A DNA stretch of 45,883 bases, from contig DASXYG010000093.1 of assembly GCA_036502625.1 (NCBI GenBank), positions 1 to 45,883 on the forward strand. Direction: 5' to 3'. Source of the stretch: DASXYG01 sp036502625 (GTDB lineage Bacteria > Actinomycetota > Actinomycetes > Streptosporangiales > Streptosporangiaceae). The notes beneath the pieces were generated by a model. It ran no database searches. It was given only the letters and a program-made list of their open reading frames with translations, and was not told where the DNA came from. Below, piece after piece: positions 1 through 8,874 of the stretch (position 1 is the stretch's first letter; every line of letters starts with the position of its first letter). The position numbers were made by a program, and so were the translations under genes.

Positions 1-242
<242 letters not shown>

Positions 243-254
243 CCGTCCGGTCGC

Positions 255-285
255 GCGCCCCCGTCCGCATTGCGGGCGGGGGCGC
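255..285 (+). terminator. Hairpin terminator after ispG
   Basis: Arms GCGCCCCCG (255-263) and CGGGGGCGC (277-285) are perfect complements. The stem extends inward through a T-G wobble and CCGC/GCGG to an ATT loop, giving about 14 pairs. It lies 13 bases after the ispG stop. There is no long T run, as is usual in high-GC actinobacteria. Confidence 0.8.
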
Positions 286-443
286 CGTCGTACCCAAGTC
301 GGTCACGAACGGTGAATAACGGCTGCCCTCATGTATCGGGTTGATAAGAATTCGGCGGGTTGGTTACTGCTCAGCGTGATCACCAGGCACGATCTTGTCC
401 ATCTGACCGCTCGCCGTCCTACCGGCGGGCAGAGGAGGGACGG

Positions 444-2081
444 ATGAGACGACTGCTCGCAGCGGGGGCCGCCATCGCCACCGCGTCGGCGGCGCTCGTG
501 GCGATCGTTTCGGCGACCGCAGGCGCCCAGCCATCGACGGAGAACCTGTCGCAGGCGCCAACGCAGAAACTCACCTGGTCGAAGGACTGCGGCGACTACA
601 CCGGCTACGTGCCCGGCATCCAGTGCGCCGACGTGACGGCACCGCTGGACTACGCCCACCCCAACGGCACGAAGATCAAGCTCAAGATCTCCCGGGTGAA
701 GCACACCGGGAAGACCTACCAGGGCGCCCTGCTGATCAACCCGGGCGGGCCCGGCGGTTCGGGCATCCCGTGGGCCGGGGTCGCGTCCCAGCGGCTCGAC
801 CCAAAGGTGGCCGCGCAGTACGACATGGTCGGCTTCGACCCGCGCGGCGTCGGCCAGAGCACCCCGTCGCTCAACTGCGACGTCCACTACTTCAAGGCGC
901 CCCGGCTCGACACCGTGCCGAGCAGCGCCGCCGCCGAGGCGAAGTACCTCGCGAAGGCCAAGGGCTACGCCAAGTCGTGCGGCAAGAAGTACGGCGCGAC
1001 CGTCCTGAAGCACATGAACACCCGTGACGCCGCGCGCGACATCAACACCATCCGCGGCGCGCTCGGCCTGAAGCAGGTCAGCTACCTCGGGTACTCCTAC
1101 GGCACCTACCTCGGGTCGACGTTCGCCACGATGTTCCCGTCCAAGGTGCGCCGCCTCGTGCTGGACAGCATGATCGGCCCGAACGGCGTCTGGTACCAGG
1201 ACAACATCGACCAGGACTACGCCTTCGAGGGCAACTTCGCCCGGTTCACCGCCTGGGTCGCGAAGAACGACGCGACCTTCAAGCTGGGCACGTCCGGCCC
1301 GAAGATCACGAAGCGCTGGTACGCCATGCGCAACGCGGCGGCCAAGAAGCCGATCGCCGGCAAGATCGGCGCCAGCGAGCTGGAGGACACCTACATCCAG
1401 GGCGGCTACGCGGACGCCTACTGGCCGGACCTCGCGAAGGCCATGTCGGACTACCTGAACTCCGGCGACGCCAAGGCGATGCAGTCGGTCTTCTCCGCGC
1501 TCGGCGACTCCGACAGCGCGAGCGCCGAGAACGGCTACGCGATCTACTCCGGCGTGGAGTCCCGCGACGCCAAGTGGCCGCACAACTGGCAGAAGTGGCA
1601 CAACGACACCGTGAAGGTCTACCGCAAGGCGCCCTTCATGGCGTGGAACAACGCGTGGTACAACGCGCCGTCGGCGTTCTGGCCGGTCAGCGGCCAGCAG
1701 CCGGTCCGCGTGCACGGCAACGCGCACGGCTCGCCGTACCTCTTCTTCCAGGCCACCAACGACGCCGCCACGCCGTACGCCGGCGGGCTGGACATGGCGC
1801 GCCGCTTCCCCAACGCCCACCTCGTGGTGGAGAACGGCGGCCACAACCACGGCGTCACGTTGTCCGGCAACACCTGCCTCGACGGCTACCTCAACACGTA
1901 CCTCGACAAGGGCAGCGTGCCGGCGAACAAGGGCCTGATCGACGCCACGTGCAAGCGGCTGCCCGACCCCAAGCCGACCGACTTCTCCGTGCTGAAGCAG
2001 AACACGGCCACGAAGTCGGCCCGCGTGGGTTCCCCGGCCCAGCCCGCGAACATGATGCTGGCCCGGAACGCGCACCCGTAA
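444..2081 (+). CDS. Secreted alpha/beta hydrolase, tripeptidyl aminopeptidase type (S33)
   Basis: A 545-residue exported hydrolase. The start is ATG 444, preceded by AGAGGAGGGA and followed at once by a Sec signal peptide (MRRLL, then an Ala-rich core ending near AGAQP); upstream in-frame starts would bury the signal. NPGGPGGSG near residue 100 forms the oxyanion region. The nucleophile is Ser218 in GYSYG, with Asp440 (TNDAATP) and His467 (GGHNHG) completing the triad. The layout matches Streptomyces SlpD/SlpE/Tap-like enzymes, which release N-terminal tripeptides from extracellular peptides. It stands alone, with a hairpin terminator after it. Substrate length preference is inferred from the family only. 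Confidence 0.88.
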   Translation: MRRLLAAGAAIATASAALVAIVSATAGAQPSTENLSQAPTQKLTWSKDCGDYTGYVPGIQCADVTAPLDYAHPNGTKIKLKISRVKHTGKTYQGALLINPGGPGGSGIPWAGVASQRLDPKVAAQYDMVGFDPRGVGQSTPSLNCDVHYFKAPRLDTVPSSAAAEAKYLAKAKGYAKSCGKKYGATVLKHMNTRDAARDINTIRGALGLKQVSYLGYSYGTYLGSTFATMFPSKVRRLVLDSMIGPNGVWYQDNIDQDYAFEGNFARFTAWVAKNDATFKLGTSGPKITKRWYAMRNAAAKKPIAGKIGASELEDTYIQGGYADAYWPDLAKAMSDYLNSGDAKAMQSVFSALGDSDSASAENGYAIYSGVESRDAKWPHNWQKWHNDTVKVYRKAPFMAWNNAWYNAPSAFWPVSGQQPVRVHGNAHGSPYLFFQATNDAATPYAGGLDMARRFPNAHLVVENGGHNHGVTLSGNTCLDGYLNTYLDKGSVPANKGLIDATCKRLPDPKPTDFSVLKQNTATKSARVGSPAQPANMMLARNAHP

Positions 2082-2102
2082 CGATCTCGGTCACGGTGTG
2101 CA

Positions 2103-2133
2103 CGTGGGCGGTCCCGTACCGGGGCCGCCCACG
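2103..2133 (+). terminator. Hairpin terminator after the S33 hydrolase
   Basis: Perfect 9-base arms CGTGGGCGG (2103-2111) and CCGCCCACG (2125-2133), with a GC-rich loop that can pair further, 21 bases past the stop codon. Confidence 0.75.
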
Positions 2134-2207
2134 CCTGCATTGGGCGCGGCACCCCGTTCGTGCCAGGTTGGCGGCGCTCCGTCGGGCGGCTCCCGTAAGC
2201 TGGGGGC

Positions 2208-3074
2208 ATGGCGGTGGTACGGGCATGGGGAGCCACGCGGGCGTCGGGCCTGCGGGTGCTCGATGACCGCGACCTCCCCGCGGTCCACGCCATCCTCGAC
2301 TCCGACCCGGTCGCCAACGTCTTCGTCTCCGCCCGCGTCCGCGCCGCCGGCCTGAACCCCGCCCGGCTCGGCGCCGAGATGTGGGGCTACACCGTCCGCC
2401 GTAAGCTCGTCTCGCTCTGCTACGCGGGCGCGAACCTGGTGCCCGTGTGCGCCACACCCGATGCCGTACGCGTCTTCGCCGACCGGGCGCGCTGGCAGGG
2501 GCGGCGGTGCTCCTCGATCGTCGGCCCGGCGGAGATGGTCGAGCCGCTGTGGGAGCGGCTCGAACCCCATTGGGGCCCGGCCCGCGCCATCCGCGCCCGC
2601 CAGCCCGTGATGTCCACGACCCAGGTGCCCGGCCTCGCCCCCGACCCCGAGGTGCGCCGGGTGCGCGTCGACGAGCGCGACATCCTGCTGCCCGCGTGCG
2701 TGGCGATGTTCACCGAGGAGGTCGGCGTCTCGCCCAACGGCGGCGACGGCGGCGCGCTCTACCGCGCCCGCGTCACCGAGCTGATCCGCGGCGGCCGCGC
2801 GTTCGCCCGCATCACCGACGGCACCGTCGAGTTCAAGGCCGAGATCGGCGCGATCACCCCGCTGGCCTGCCAGGTGCAGGGCGTGTGGGTGCCGCCACAC
2901 CTCCGCGGCCAGGGCTACTCCATCTCCGGCATGTCCGCGGTGATCGCCACCGCGCTCCGCATGTTCGCCCCGGTCGTGACGCTGTACGTCAACGACTTCA
3001 ACGCCCCGGCCCGCGCCGCGTACCACCGCGTCGGCATGGCCGACGTCGGCGCGTTCATGAGCGTCTTGTTCTAG
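2208..3074 (+). CDS. DUF4081 + GNAT N-acetyltransferase
   Basis: A 288-residue cytosolic protein. The N-terminal ~110 residues (LDSDPVANVFVSARV...) match the DUF4081 domain that precedes a GNAT fold in many actinobacterial proteins. The C-terminal half holds the acetyl-CoA loop VPPHLRGQGYS near residues 226-236 and the NDFNAPARAAYHRVGM segment typical of GNAT motif B. The ATG at 2208 is the first sensible start after the terminator. This family is often found beside ispG, as here, but its acceptor substrate is unknown to me. It could modify a small molecule or a protein. Confidence 0.85.
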   Translation: MAVVRAWGATRASGLRVLDDRDLPAVHAILDSDPVANVFVSARVRAAGLNPARLGAEMWGYTVRRKLVSLCYAGANLVPVCATPDAVRVFADRARWQGRRCSSIVGPAEMVEPLWERLEPHWGPARAIRARQPVMSTTQVPGLAPDPEVRRVRVDERDILLPACVAMFTEEVGVSPNGGDGGALYRARVTELIRGGRAFARITDGTVEFKAEIGAITPLACQVQGVWVPPHLRGQGYSISGMSAVIATALRMFAPVVTLYVNDFNAPARAAYHRVGMADVGAFMSVLF

Positions 3075-3315
3075 CCGGGGCCTCTTGGCCGGTTTCGGCA
3101 CCCGTGGGTGAGGCGTCCCCCGTACACCGCGCTGACCTGGACGGATTTCGGATACGCGCAGAAGTCCGATTTGGTAAACAAACCTTTTACTCGCAGGTCT
3201 CTCCGCTTTCGTCCCGGCATGGGAGAAGGTCGTGTGCGGTTCACGCACCTCCCGTAACGGAGAACCGTGTGATCTCGGGGGCCCATCCCGTACGAAATGA
3301 ATCGAGGAGGGGTCG

Positions 3316-5271
3316 ATGTCGCGACTACTCCGGCTGGCCAAGCCGGGTACCGTCGTCTTCGCCGCCGCGGCCTTGGGGGCCGCGTTCCTGACCGTTCCCG
3401 CCGGTGCCGCGACATCCCGCGTGCCGCTCGCCGGCGCGCGGCCGACATGGGCGCGCACGGCCGCCGGGGCGCCGTCCAGTGCCCAGCGGATCGACATGAA
3501 CGTCTACCTCGGCTGGCGCAACGCCGCCGACCTCGACGCGTTCGTGCAGCGCGTCTCCACACCCGGCGGCGCCGACTCGGGCAAGTTCCTCACGCCCGCG
3601 CAGTTCCGCAGCCGCTACGCGCCGACGAACGCCTCGGTGTCGCGGGTGCGCGCCTTCCTCGCCGGCGCCGGTCTGAGCGTCGGCCAGATCCCGGCCAACC
3701 ACGCGTACGTCCCCGTCAGCGGCACCGTCGCGCAGGCCGAGAAGGCGTTCGGCACCAAGCTCGCGAACTACCGCATGGGCGGCCGGATGCTCCGCGCCCC
3801 CGCGTCCACGGTCACCGTGCCGAGCGACCTCTCCGGGATCGTCTCCGGCGTCTCCGGGCTCAGCCAGCCGGCGCTGATGAAGAAGATGGCGCCCGCGCCG
3901 AAACCGCCCGCCGGGTTCAGGAACGCGCCGCCGTCGTCGGCGTACTACGGCCAGAAGGCCGACACCACGGACCCGGCCGTCGCCGGCTACAACGGCAAGA
4001 AGCTGCCGTACGTAACGCGCGGCTACACGCCGAAGCAGCTCGAAGGCGCGTACGGCACCAGCGGCCTGGTGCGGCGCGGCGTGGACGGGCGCGGCGCGAC
4101 GGTCGCGATCGTCGACGCCTTCTTCTCCGGCACCCTCTACAAGGACGCCTCGACGTACGCCCGCAACCACGGCCCGGCGCCGCTGAGCAAGGGGCAGTAC
4201 GCCCAGCTCATCCACAAGCCGAACGTCGCGAACTACCCGGCGGACAAGTGCGACGCCTCCGGGTGGATCGGCGAGCAGTCGCTGGACGTCGAGTCGGTCC
4301 ACTCGATGGCGCCCGGCGCGAACGTGCTGTACGTCGGCGCGAGCGACTGCCAGGACACCAACCTGGCCACCGCGGTCGCCGACATCGTCGACCACCACCG
4401 CGCCGACGTCGTCACGAACTCCTACGGCTCGGCCGGCACCGAGCTGCCCGACCCGCCGTCGGTGGCGCAGTTCAACCACCAGGTGGCGCAGCAGGCCGCG
4501 GCCACCGGCATCAGCCTGCTGTTCTCCTCCGGTGACGACGGCGACTCCTCGACCGTCACCGACAACGGCCAGCCCTCGCTGTCCGACCCGGAGAACGACC
4601 CGCTGGTGACGTCGGTCGGCGGCACCTCGCTCGGCGTGACGAAGAGCAACGGCTACGGCTTCGAGACCGGCTGGAGCACCGGCAACGTCACGCTGAAGAA
4701 CGGCGCGTGGAGCGGCGGCTACCCCGGCGACTTCCTGTACGGCGGCGGTGGCGGCACCAGCCGCATCTGGGCGGAGCCGTGGTACCAGAAGGGCGTGGTG
4801 CCGAACGCCGTCGCCACCAAGTGGGGCAAGGCCGGCCGCGTGGCGCCGGACGTCTCGATGGTCGGCGACCCGAACACCGGCATGCTGATCGGCCACACGC
4901 AGACGTTCCCCGACGGCGTGAAGTACGGCGAGTACCGCCTCGGCGGCACGAGCCTGTCGTCGCCGCTGTTCGCCGGGCAGCTCGCGCTGGCCGTGCAGGC
5001 CAACCACGGGCGCGGCCTCGGGTTCGTCAACCCGACGCTGTACCGGCTCAACGGCAGCGGCGCCCTGCGCGACGTCAAGCCGGGTCCGCGCCGCGGGGTC
5101 GTCCGCGTCGACTACGCGAACTCGGTGGACGCGTCCAAGGGCCTGACCACCACCGCGCGGCTGATGAACGTCCCGCAGACGATCCTCACCCGCAACGGCT
5201 ATGACGACGTCACCGGTGTCGGCTCACCGAACGGTGCCGCCTTCATCGGGTCGATGGCCGCGCTGCGGTAG
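3316..5271 (+). CDS. Secreted S53 family peptidase (sedolisin/kumamolisin-like) with pro-domain
   Basis: A 651-residue secreted serine-carboxyl peptidase. ATG 3316 follows a strong site (GAGGAGGGG). Residues 1-33 look like a signal peptide ending AGA-AT. A Pro-kumamolisin activation domain covers roughly residues 50-200, then the catalytic domain. The S53 residues are visible: Glu320 and Asp324 (GEQSLDVE), Asp407 (SSGDDGD) and Ser546 (GGTSLSSP). The C-terminal YDDVTGVGSPNG supplies the calcium site. Members are acid-active endo- or tripeptidyl peptidases that self-process. Together with the S33 enzyme upstream it suggests stepwise extracellular protein breakdown. It is monocistronic, with its own terminator. 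Confidence 0.93.
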   Translation: MSRLLRLAKPGTVVFAAAALGAAFLTVPAGAATSRVPLAGARPTWARTAAGAPSSAQRIDMNVYLGWRNAADLDAFVQRVSTPGGADSGKFLTPAQFRSRYAPTNASVSRVRAFLAGAGLSVGQIPANHAYVPVSGTVAQAEKAFGTKLANYRMGGRMLRAPASTVTVPSDLSGIVSGVSGLSQPALMKKMAPAPKPPAGFRNAPPSSAYYGQKADTTDPAVAGYNGKKLPYVTRGYTPKQLEGAYGTSGLVRRGVDGRGATVAIVDAFFSGTLYKDASTYARNHGPAPLSKGQYAQLIHKPNVANYPADKCDASGWIGEQSLDVESVHSMAPGANVLYVGASDCQDTNLATAVADIVDHHRADVVTNSYGSAGTELPDPPSVAQFNHQVAQQAAATGISLLFSSGDDGDSSTVTDNGQPSLSDPENDPLVTSVGGTSLGVTKSNGYGFETGWSTGNVTLKNGAWSGGYPGDFLYGGGGGTSRIWAEPWYQKGVVPNAVATKWGKAGRVAPDVSMVGDPNTGMLIGHTQTFPDGVKYGEYRLGGTSLSSPLFAGQLALAVQANHGRGLGFVNPTLYRLNGSGALRDVKPGPRRGVVRVDYANSVDASKGLTTTARLMNVPQTILTRNGYDDVTGVGSPNGAAFIGSMAALR

Positions 5272-5285
5272 GCAGTCCGCACGCC

Positions 5286-5333
5286 GGAGGGCGTGGCGCC
5301 GACCCTTTCGGGGGTGCCGGCGCCACGCCCTCC
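5286..5333 (+). terminator. Strong hairpin terminator after the S53 peptidase
   Basis: Arms GGAGGGCGTGGCGCC (5286-5300) and GGCGCCACGCCCTCC (5319-5333) are perfect 15-base complements, with an inner ACCC/GGGT pairing around a TTTC loop. It isolates the peptidase from the PadR operon. Confidence 0.88.
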
Positions 5334-5365
5334 ATCACGTCCGCCCGGCGGCGCGTAGCCCGTAC

Positions 5366-5409
5366 GTGATTACTCGCGTTTGACTATATGTGATTACTCG
5401 TGTTTGAGT
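5366..5409 (+). promoter_or_regulatory. Tandem 20-bp direct repeats in front of padR-MFS (likely PadR operator)
   Basis: GTGATTACTCGCGTTTGACT (5366-5385) and GTGATTACTCGTGTTTGAGT (5390-5409) differ at two positions and start 24 bases apart. TACTCG occurs twice more at 5409-5414 and 5424-5429, running into the coding start. TTGACT at 5380-5385 could be a -35 element. No purine-rich ribosome site precedes ATG 5416, so a leaderless transcript is plausible. Autoregulation by the PadR protein is inferred from position. Confidence 0.65.
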
Positions 5410-5415
5410 ACTCGC

Positions 5416-5982
5416 ATGAACGCTACTCGATTGTTCGTGCTCGGCTCCCTCGCGAACGGCGGGCCGATGCACGGTCATCAGATCCGGCTGGCCGCGCAGG
5501 TCGACCGCACCGAGCTGTGGGCCGACGTCAAGCCCGGTTCGCTGTACGGGGCGCTGCGCCGGATGGCGTCCGAGGGCGTGATCGAGACGGTGCGCACGGA
5601 GCAGAAGGGCAACCGCCCGGAGCGCACGATCTACCGGATCACCGAGGCGGGGCGCGCGGAGTTCAAGATGCTGCGCGACAAGGCGCTGCGCGACACACGG
5701 ATCGCGCCGGACTCGGTGAACCTCGCCCTGCTCTACTGCGGCGACCTCAGCGAGGAGCAGATGCGCGCGGCGATCGAGCTGCGCCGGCAGAACCTGGCCG
5801 CCGAGCTGGCGAGCTGGGAGCAGCTCCACACCGACGCCGCGCCGTGGCTGACCGGCCTCGAACCGCTCGGCTTCGAGCACCAACTGATGCGGATCAAGGC
5901 GGAGATCGCGTGGCACGACCTGGTGCTCGACCGGCTGCCGAAGATGTTCGCCGGGCGCGACGGCGCGGGGGAGCAGGCGTGA
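5416..5982 (+). CDS. PadR family transcriptional regulator
   Basis: A 188-residue regulator. The N-terminal winged helix (residues ~3-85) has the PadR pattern: LGSLANGGPMHGHQI, then KPGSLYGALRRMASEGVIE and the wing (ERTIYRITEAG). A C-terminal helical dimerisation domain follows. ATG 5416 is preferred because the PadR domain begins within five residues of it; an upstream TTG at 5380 would add 12 unrelated residues and overlap the repeats. Its stop overlaps the MFS gene start by four bases (GTGA), so the two are co-transcribed. It probably represses the exporter until a ligand binds. Confidence 0.9.
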   Translation: MNATRLFVLGSLANGGPMHGHQIRLAAQVDRTELWADVKPGSLYGALRRMASEGVIETVRTEQKGNRPERTIYRITEAGRAEFKMLRDKALRDTRIAPDSVNLALLYCGDLSEEQMRAAIELRRQNLAAELASWEQLHTDAAPWLTGLEPLGFEHQLMRIKAEIAWHDLVLDRLPKMFAGRDGAGEQA

Positions 5983-7625
5983 CCGCCACCGGCGCCGCGC
6001 CCGTGGCGGCACCCGAGCACGTCAGGCGCGGCCCGATCCTCGCGGTGATCCTCATCGGCGCGTTCATGATCCTGCTGGACGGCACGATCGTGAACGTCGC
6101 GCTCGTGCCCATCCAGCGCGACCTCGCCGCGGGGTACGGCGCCATCGAGTGGGCGGTGGGCGGCTACGCGCTGGCGTACGGGCTGCTGCTCATCCCGTCC
6201 GGGCGCCTTGCCGACCGGTTCGGCCACCGGCGGCTGCTGATGACCGGGCTGGCCGGGTTCACCGCGATGTCCGCGCTGTGCGGGCTGGCCGTGACCCCGG
6301 GGCAGCTCGTCGCCGTACGGGTGCTGCAGGGCGTGGCGGCCGGCGTGCTGAACGCGCCGATCCTGGCGATCATCCAGGCGGTGTTCCCGCCGGAGAAGCG
6401 CGGCGGCGCGTTCGCGGCGTACGGCGCCACGGCGGGCGTGTCCACCGCGCTCGGGCCCATCGTCGGCGGGCTGCTGATCACCTGGGACCCCGGCGGCCTC
6501 GGCTGGCGGTCGATCTTCCTCATCAACCTGCCGATCGGCGTGGCCGCGCTGGTCGCGACGGCGCGCGTGGTGCCCGAGTCGTACGGGCGCGGCGGGCGGC
6601 TCGACCTGCCCGGCGTCGCGCTGGTGGCCGGCGCGGTGCTGCTCGTCACGTTCCCGCTCGTCCAGGGCCGCGAGTCGGGCTGGCCGTGGTGGACGTGGGC
6701 GTGCCTCGCGGCCGCGGTCCCGGTGCTGGCGGCGTTCGTGGTGTGGGAGCGGCGGCTGGCGCGGCGCGGCCGCGACCCGCTGATCGACATGCGGCTGTTC
6801 GGCAACCGGGCGTTCTCCGCCGGGGTGGCGCTGAGCCTGGTCTACTTCGCCGCCTTCATCGGGCTGCTGTTCGCGCTGTCGGTCTACCTGCAGGCGGGCC
6901 TGGACCGGCCGGTGCTCGCGGCCGGGCTGACGATCACCCCGTTCGCGGTGGGCACGCTGCTCGGATCGTGGGCGTCGGAGTCGCTGGCGGAGCGGCTCGG
7001 GCGGCGGGTGCTGCTGGTGGGCGCGGTGCTGGTCGGCGCGGGCATCGGCGGCGTGATCGCGGCCGCGCGGTACGCCGGGCCCGGCATGTCGGCGTGGCAC
7101 CTGCTGCCCGGCCTGCTGGTCGGCGGCGTCGGCTCGGGCTTCGTGATCGCGCCGAACGTCGGCATCGTGCTCTCCGGCGTGCCCTGGCGCGACGCGGGCT
7201 CGGCGAGCGGTGTGCTGAACACCGCGCAGCGGGTGGGCCAGGCGATCGGCGTCGCCGTCGTGGGCGTGGCGCTGTTCGGCGCGGTCGGGTCGGCCGCGCC
7301 GGACGCCGCGGCGAAGGCGGCCGTACCGCTGCGCGCCGAGCTGGCCGCCACGGGCATGGGCCCGGCGCGTACGGCTGCCGCGGCCGACGGGTTCGCCCGC
7401 TGCTTCGCGCTGCGGTCGCGCGCCGCCGACCCGTCGTCGCCGGTCGCCGGATGCCCGGAGGCCACCGGGCACGACCCGGTGGCCAGGGCGTACGCGCGGG
7501 CCGCCGCGACCGCGCGCGCCGACGCGTTCACCGACGCGCTCCAGCCGGCCGCGGCCTGCGCGCTCGGCGGCATCGTGCTGACGTTCCTGCTGGTCTTCGC
7601 CCTCCCGCGGCGCACATCGGCGTAG
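5979..7625 (+). CDS. MFS drug-efflux transporter, DHA2 (EmrB/QacA) type
   Basis: A 548-residue inner-membrane proton antiporter with about 14 hydrophobic segments. The GTG start at 5979 overlaps the padR stop (GTGA). The DHA2 motif DGTIVNVAL sits at residues 34-42 and motif A GRLADRFGHRR near 75-85. The last external loop carries two Cys residues (RCFALRS... AGCPEA) that may pair. Coupling to a PadR gene implies drug-inducible efflux; the substrate cannot be read from the sequence. It ends four bases before a convergent small gene. Confidence 0.9.
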   Translation: MTATGAAPVAAPEHVRRGPILAVILIGAFMILLDGTIVNVALVPIQRDLAAGYGAIEWAVGGYALAYGLLLIPSGRLADRFGHRRLLMTGLAGFTAMSALCGLAVTPGQLVAVRVLQGVAAGVLNAPILAIIQAVFPPEKRGGAFAAYGATAGVSTALGPIVGGLLITWDPGGLGWRSIFLINLPIGVAALVATARVVPESYGRGGRLDLPGVALVAGAVLLVTFPLVQGRESGWPWWTWACLAAAVPVLAAFVVWERRLARRGRDPLIDMRLFGNRAFSAGVALSLVYFAAFIGLLFALSVYLQAGLDRPVLAAGLTITPFAVGTLLGSWASESLAERLGRRVLLVGAVLVGAGIGGVIAAARYAGPGMSAWHLLPGLLVGGVGSGFVIAPNVGIVLSGVPWRDAGSASGVLNTAQRVGQAIGVAVVGVALFGAVGSAAPDAAAKAAVPLRAELAATGMGPARTAAAADGFARCFALRSRAADPSSPVAGCPEATGHDPVARAYARAAATARADAFTDALQPAAACALGGIVLTFLLVFALPRRTSA

Positions 7626-7629
7626 CGGG

Positions 7630-7851
7630 TCAGCCCCGGCACGGCTGCGGCCCGGCGGGCCTGGCGCCGCGCACCACCAGCCGGCCGGCCGCGGACGGCG
7701 CCGGGCTCAGCCAGGTGGAGAGCAGGCCGCAGGCGCAGCGGGTGTAGACGACCACGCCGGCGGAGGTCGGGTGGCGGGAGACGATCTCGTACGGGTCGCG
7801 CTGGTCCCATCCGCAGCGCGGGCAGCGGTCCGGGGTGTGCTCGGTGTCCAT
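7630..7851 (-). CDS. Small zinc-ribbon-like protein, divergent from lysR
   Basis: A 73-residue protein from ATG 7851; an upstream in-frame start at 7893 would run into the LysR control region. It carries CPRC near the N-terminus and CAC about 25 residues later (TRCACG), a CxxC...CxC arrangement that could bind one zinc. No catalytic motif is seen. It is transcribed away from the LysR gene, so it may be the LysR target, or simply share the control region. The function is unknown. Confidence 0.6.
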   Translation of the reverse strand: MDTEHTPDRCPRCGWDQRDPYEIVSRHPTSAGVVVYTRCACGLLSTWLSPAPSAAGRLVVRGARPAGPQPCRG

Positions 7852-7879
7852 GGGTCCGAGTCTGCCGGGGGCGATCGTG

Positions 7880-7910
7880 CAGATCCAGTTCACATTTGTG
7901 CAGGGATCTG
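7880..7910. promoter_or_regulatory. Inverted repeat in the divergent lysR control region
   Basis: CAGATCC (7880-7886) and GGATCTG (7904-7910) are perfect complements 17 bases apart, and GTGCAG is repeated at 7877, 7898 and 7909 (the second and third within TTGTGCAGG and CTGTGCAGA). The element ends 15 bases before the lysR start. This fits a LysR recognition site used for autoregulation, although the classical T-N11-A core was not verified. Confidence 0.45.
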
Positions 7911-7925
7911 TGCAGAATTGCCTAC

Positions 7926-8864
7926 ATGATGGATCTCCGGCGGCTCCAGGTGCTCCGCGTCGTCCAGCAGACCGGCACGGTCACGGCCGCGGCGGGCGCG
8001 CTGCACCTCACCCCGTCAGCGGTGTCCCAGCAGATCCGGCAGCTCGCCAGGGAGCTGGGCGTCACGCTGCTCGAACCGCACGGCCGCGGGGTGCGGCTCA
8101 CCCCGGCGGCGTGCCTGCTGCTCGACCGCGCCGCCACGCTGCACGTCCAGTGGGAGCGCATCCGGGCGGAGCTGGCGGAGCGCGCCGAGGGCGCGGTCGG
8201 CACGCTGCGCATGTGCGGGTTCCCCACCGCCGTGGCGGGCGTGCTCGCGCCGGCGGGCGGGCGGCTCAGCGCCGACGGGCTCGACGTCCGGATCAGCGAG
8301 GCGGAGACCGGCCCGGCGTTCGACCGCCTGCTGGTCGACGAGACGGACATCGCGATGGTGATCCCCGAGACCGGCGGGCCCACCCTCGACGACCCGCGGT
8401 TCGACCAGTGGCCGCTGATCGACGAACCGCAGGACCTCCTGGTGCCCGAAGGCCATCCGCTGGCCGGGCGGCCGGGCGTACGGCTGGTCGACGCCGCGCA
8501 CGAGCGGTGGATCAACGCCGCGCCCGGCGGCTGCCACCAGCAACAGCTCATCACCGCGGCGTGCTCGGCGGCCGGGTTCGTGCCGGACATCGCGCACCTG
8601 GCCGCCGACTGGGCGGCGGAGTCGGCGCTGGTGGCCAACGGCCTCGGCGTCACGCTGATCCCGCGCATGGCGGCCGTGCCCGCCGAGTATCCGGTGGTGC
8701 GCGTGCCGCTGACCGGCAAGCCGCTGCCGACCCGGCAGGTCGTGGTGTGCGTCCGCCGGGGGAGCGACGCCCAGCCCGCGATCGCCCGCGGCCTCGCCGC
8801 GCTGCGCGCCGTCGCCGCGACGCACGCGGGCGCGCTCGTACGGGACGAGCCCGTAGGCGTGTAG
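7926..8864 (+). CDS. LysR family transcriptional regulator
   Basis: A 312-residue regulator. The N-terminal winged helix (residues 3-62) has the LysR signature LRRLQVLRVVQQTGTVTAAA, then TPSAVSQQIRQLARELGVTLLE. The effector-binding domain occupies residues ~90-290. ATG 7926 (or the adjacent ATG 7929) puts the DNA-binding helix at the usual place. It is divergent from the zinc-ribbon gene at 7851, and its promoter region holds the inverted repeat at 7880-7910. The C-terminus converges on the AlkZ-like gene. The effector is unknown. Confidence 0.9.
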   Translation: MMDLRRLQVLRVVQQTGTVTAAAGALHLTPSAVSQQIRQLARELGVTLLEPHGRGVRLTPAACLLLDRAATLHVQWERIRAELAERAEGAVGTLRMCGFPTAVAGVLAPAGGRLSADGLDVRISEAETGPAFDRLLVDETDIAMVIPETGGPTLDDPRFDQWPLIDEPQDLLVPEGHPLAGRPGVRLVDAAHERWINAAPGGCHQQQLITAACSAAGFVPDIAHLAADWAAESALVANGLGVTLIPRMAAVPAEYPVVRVPLTGKPLPTRQVVVCVRRGSDAQPAIARGLAALRAVAATHAGALVRDEPVGV

Positions 8865-8874
8865 GGCCCGGACC

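Noticed and set aside
360..443. In-frame upstream start for the S33 hydrolase
   Set aside because: It would put 28 charged residues before a textbook signal peptide, and the strong ribosome site is in front of ATG 444.
3221..3253. Imperfect GGGAG...CTCCC hairpin in the leader of the S53 gene
   Set aside because: The stem needs a bulge or mismatches and has no known regulatory match; it was not strong enough to list.
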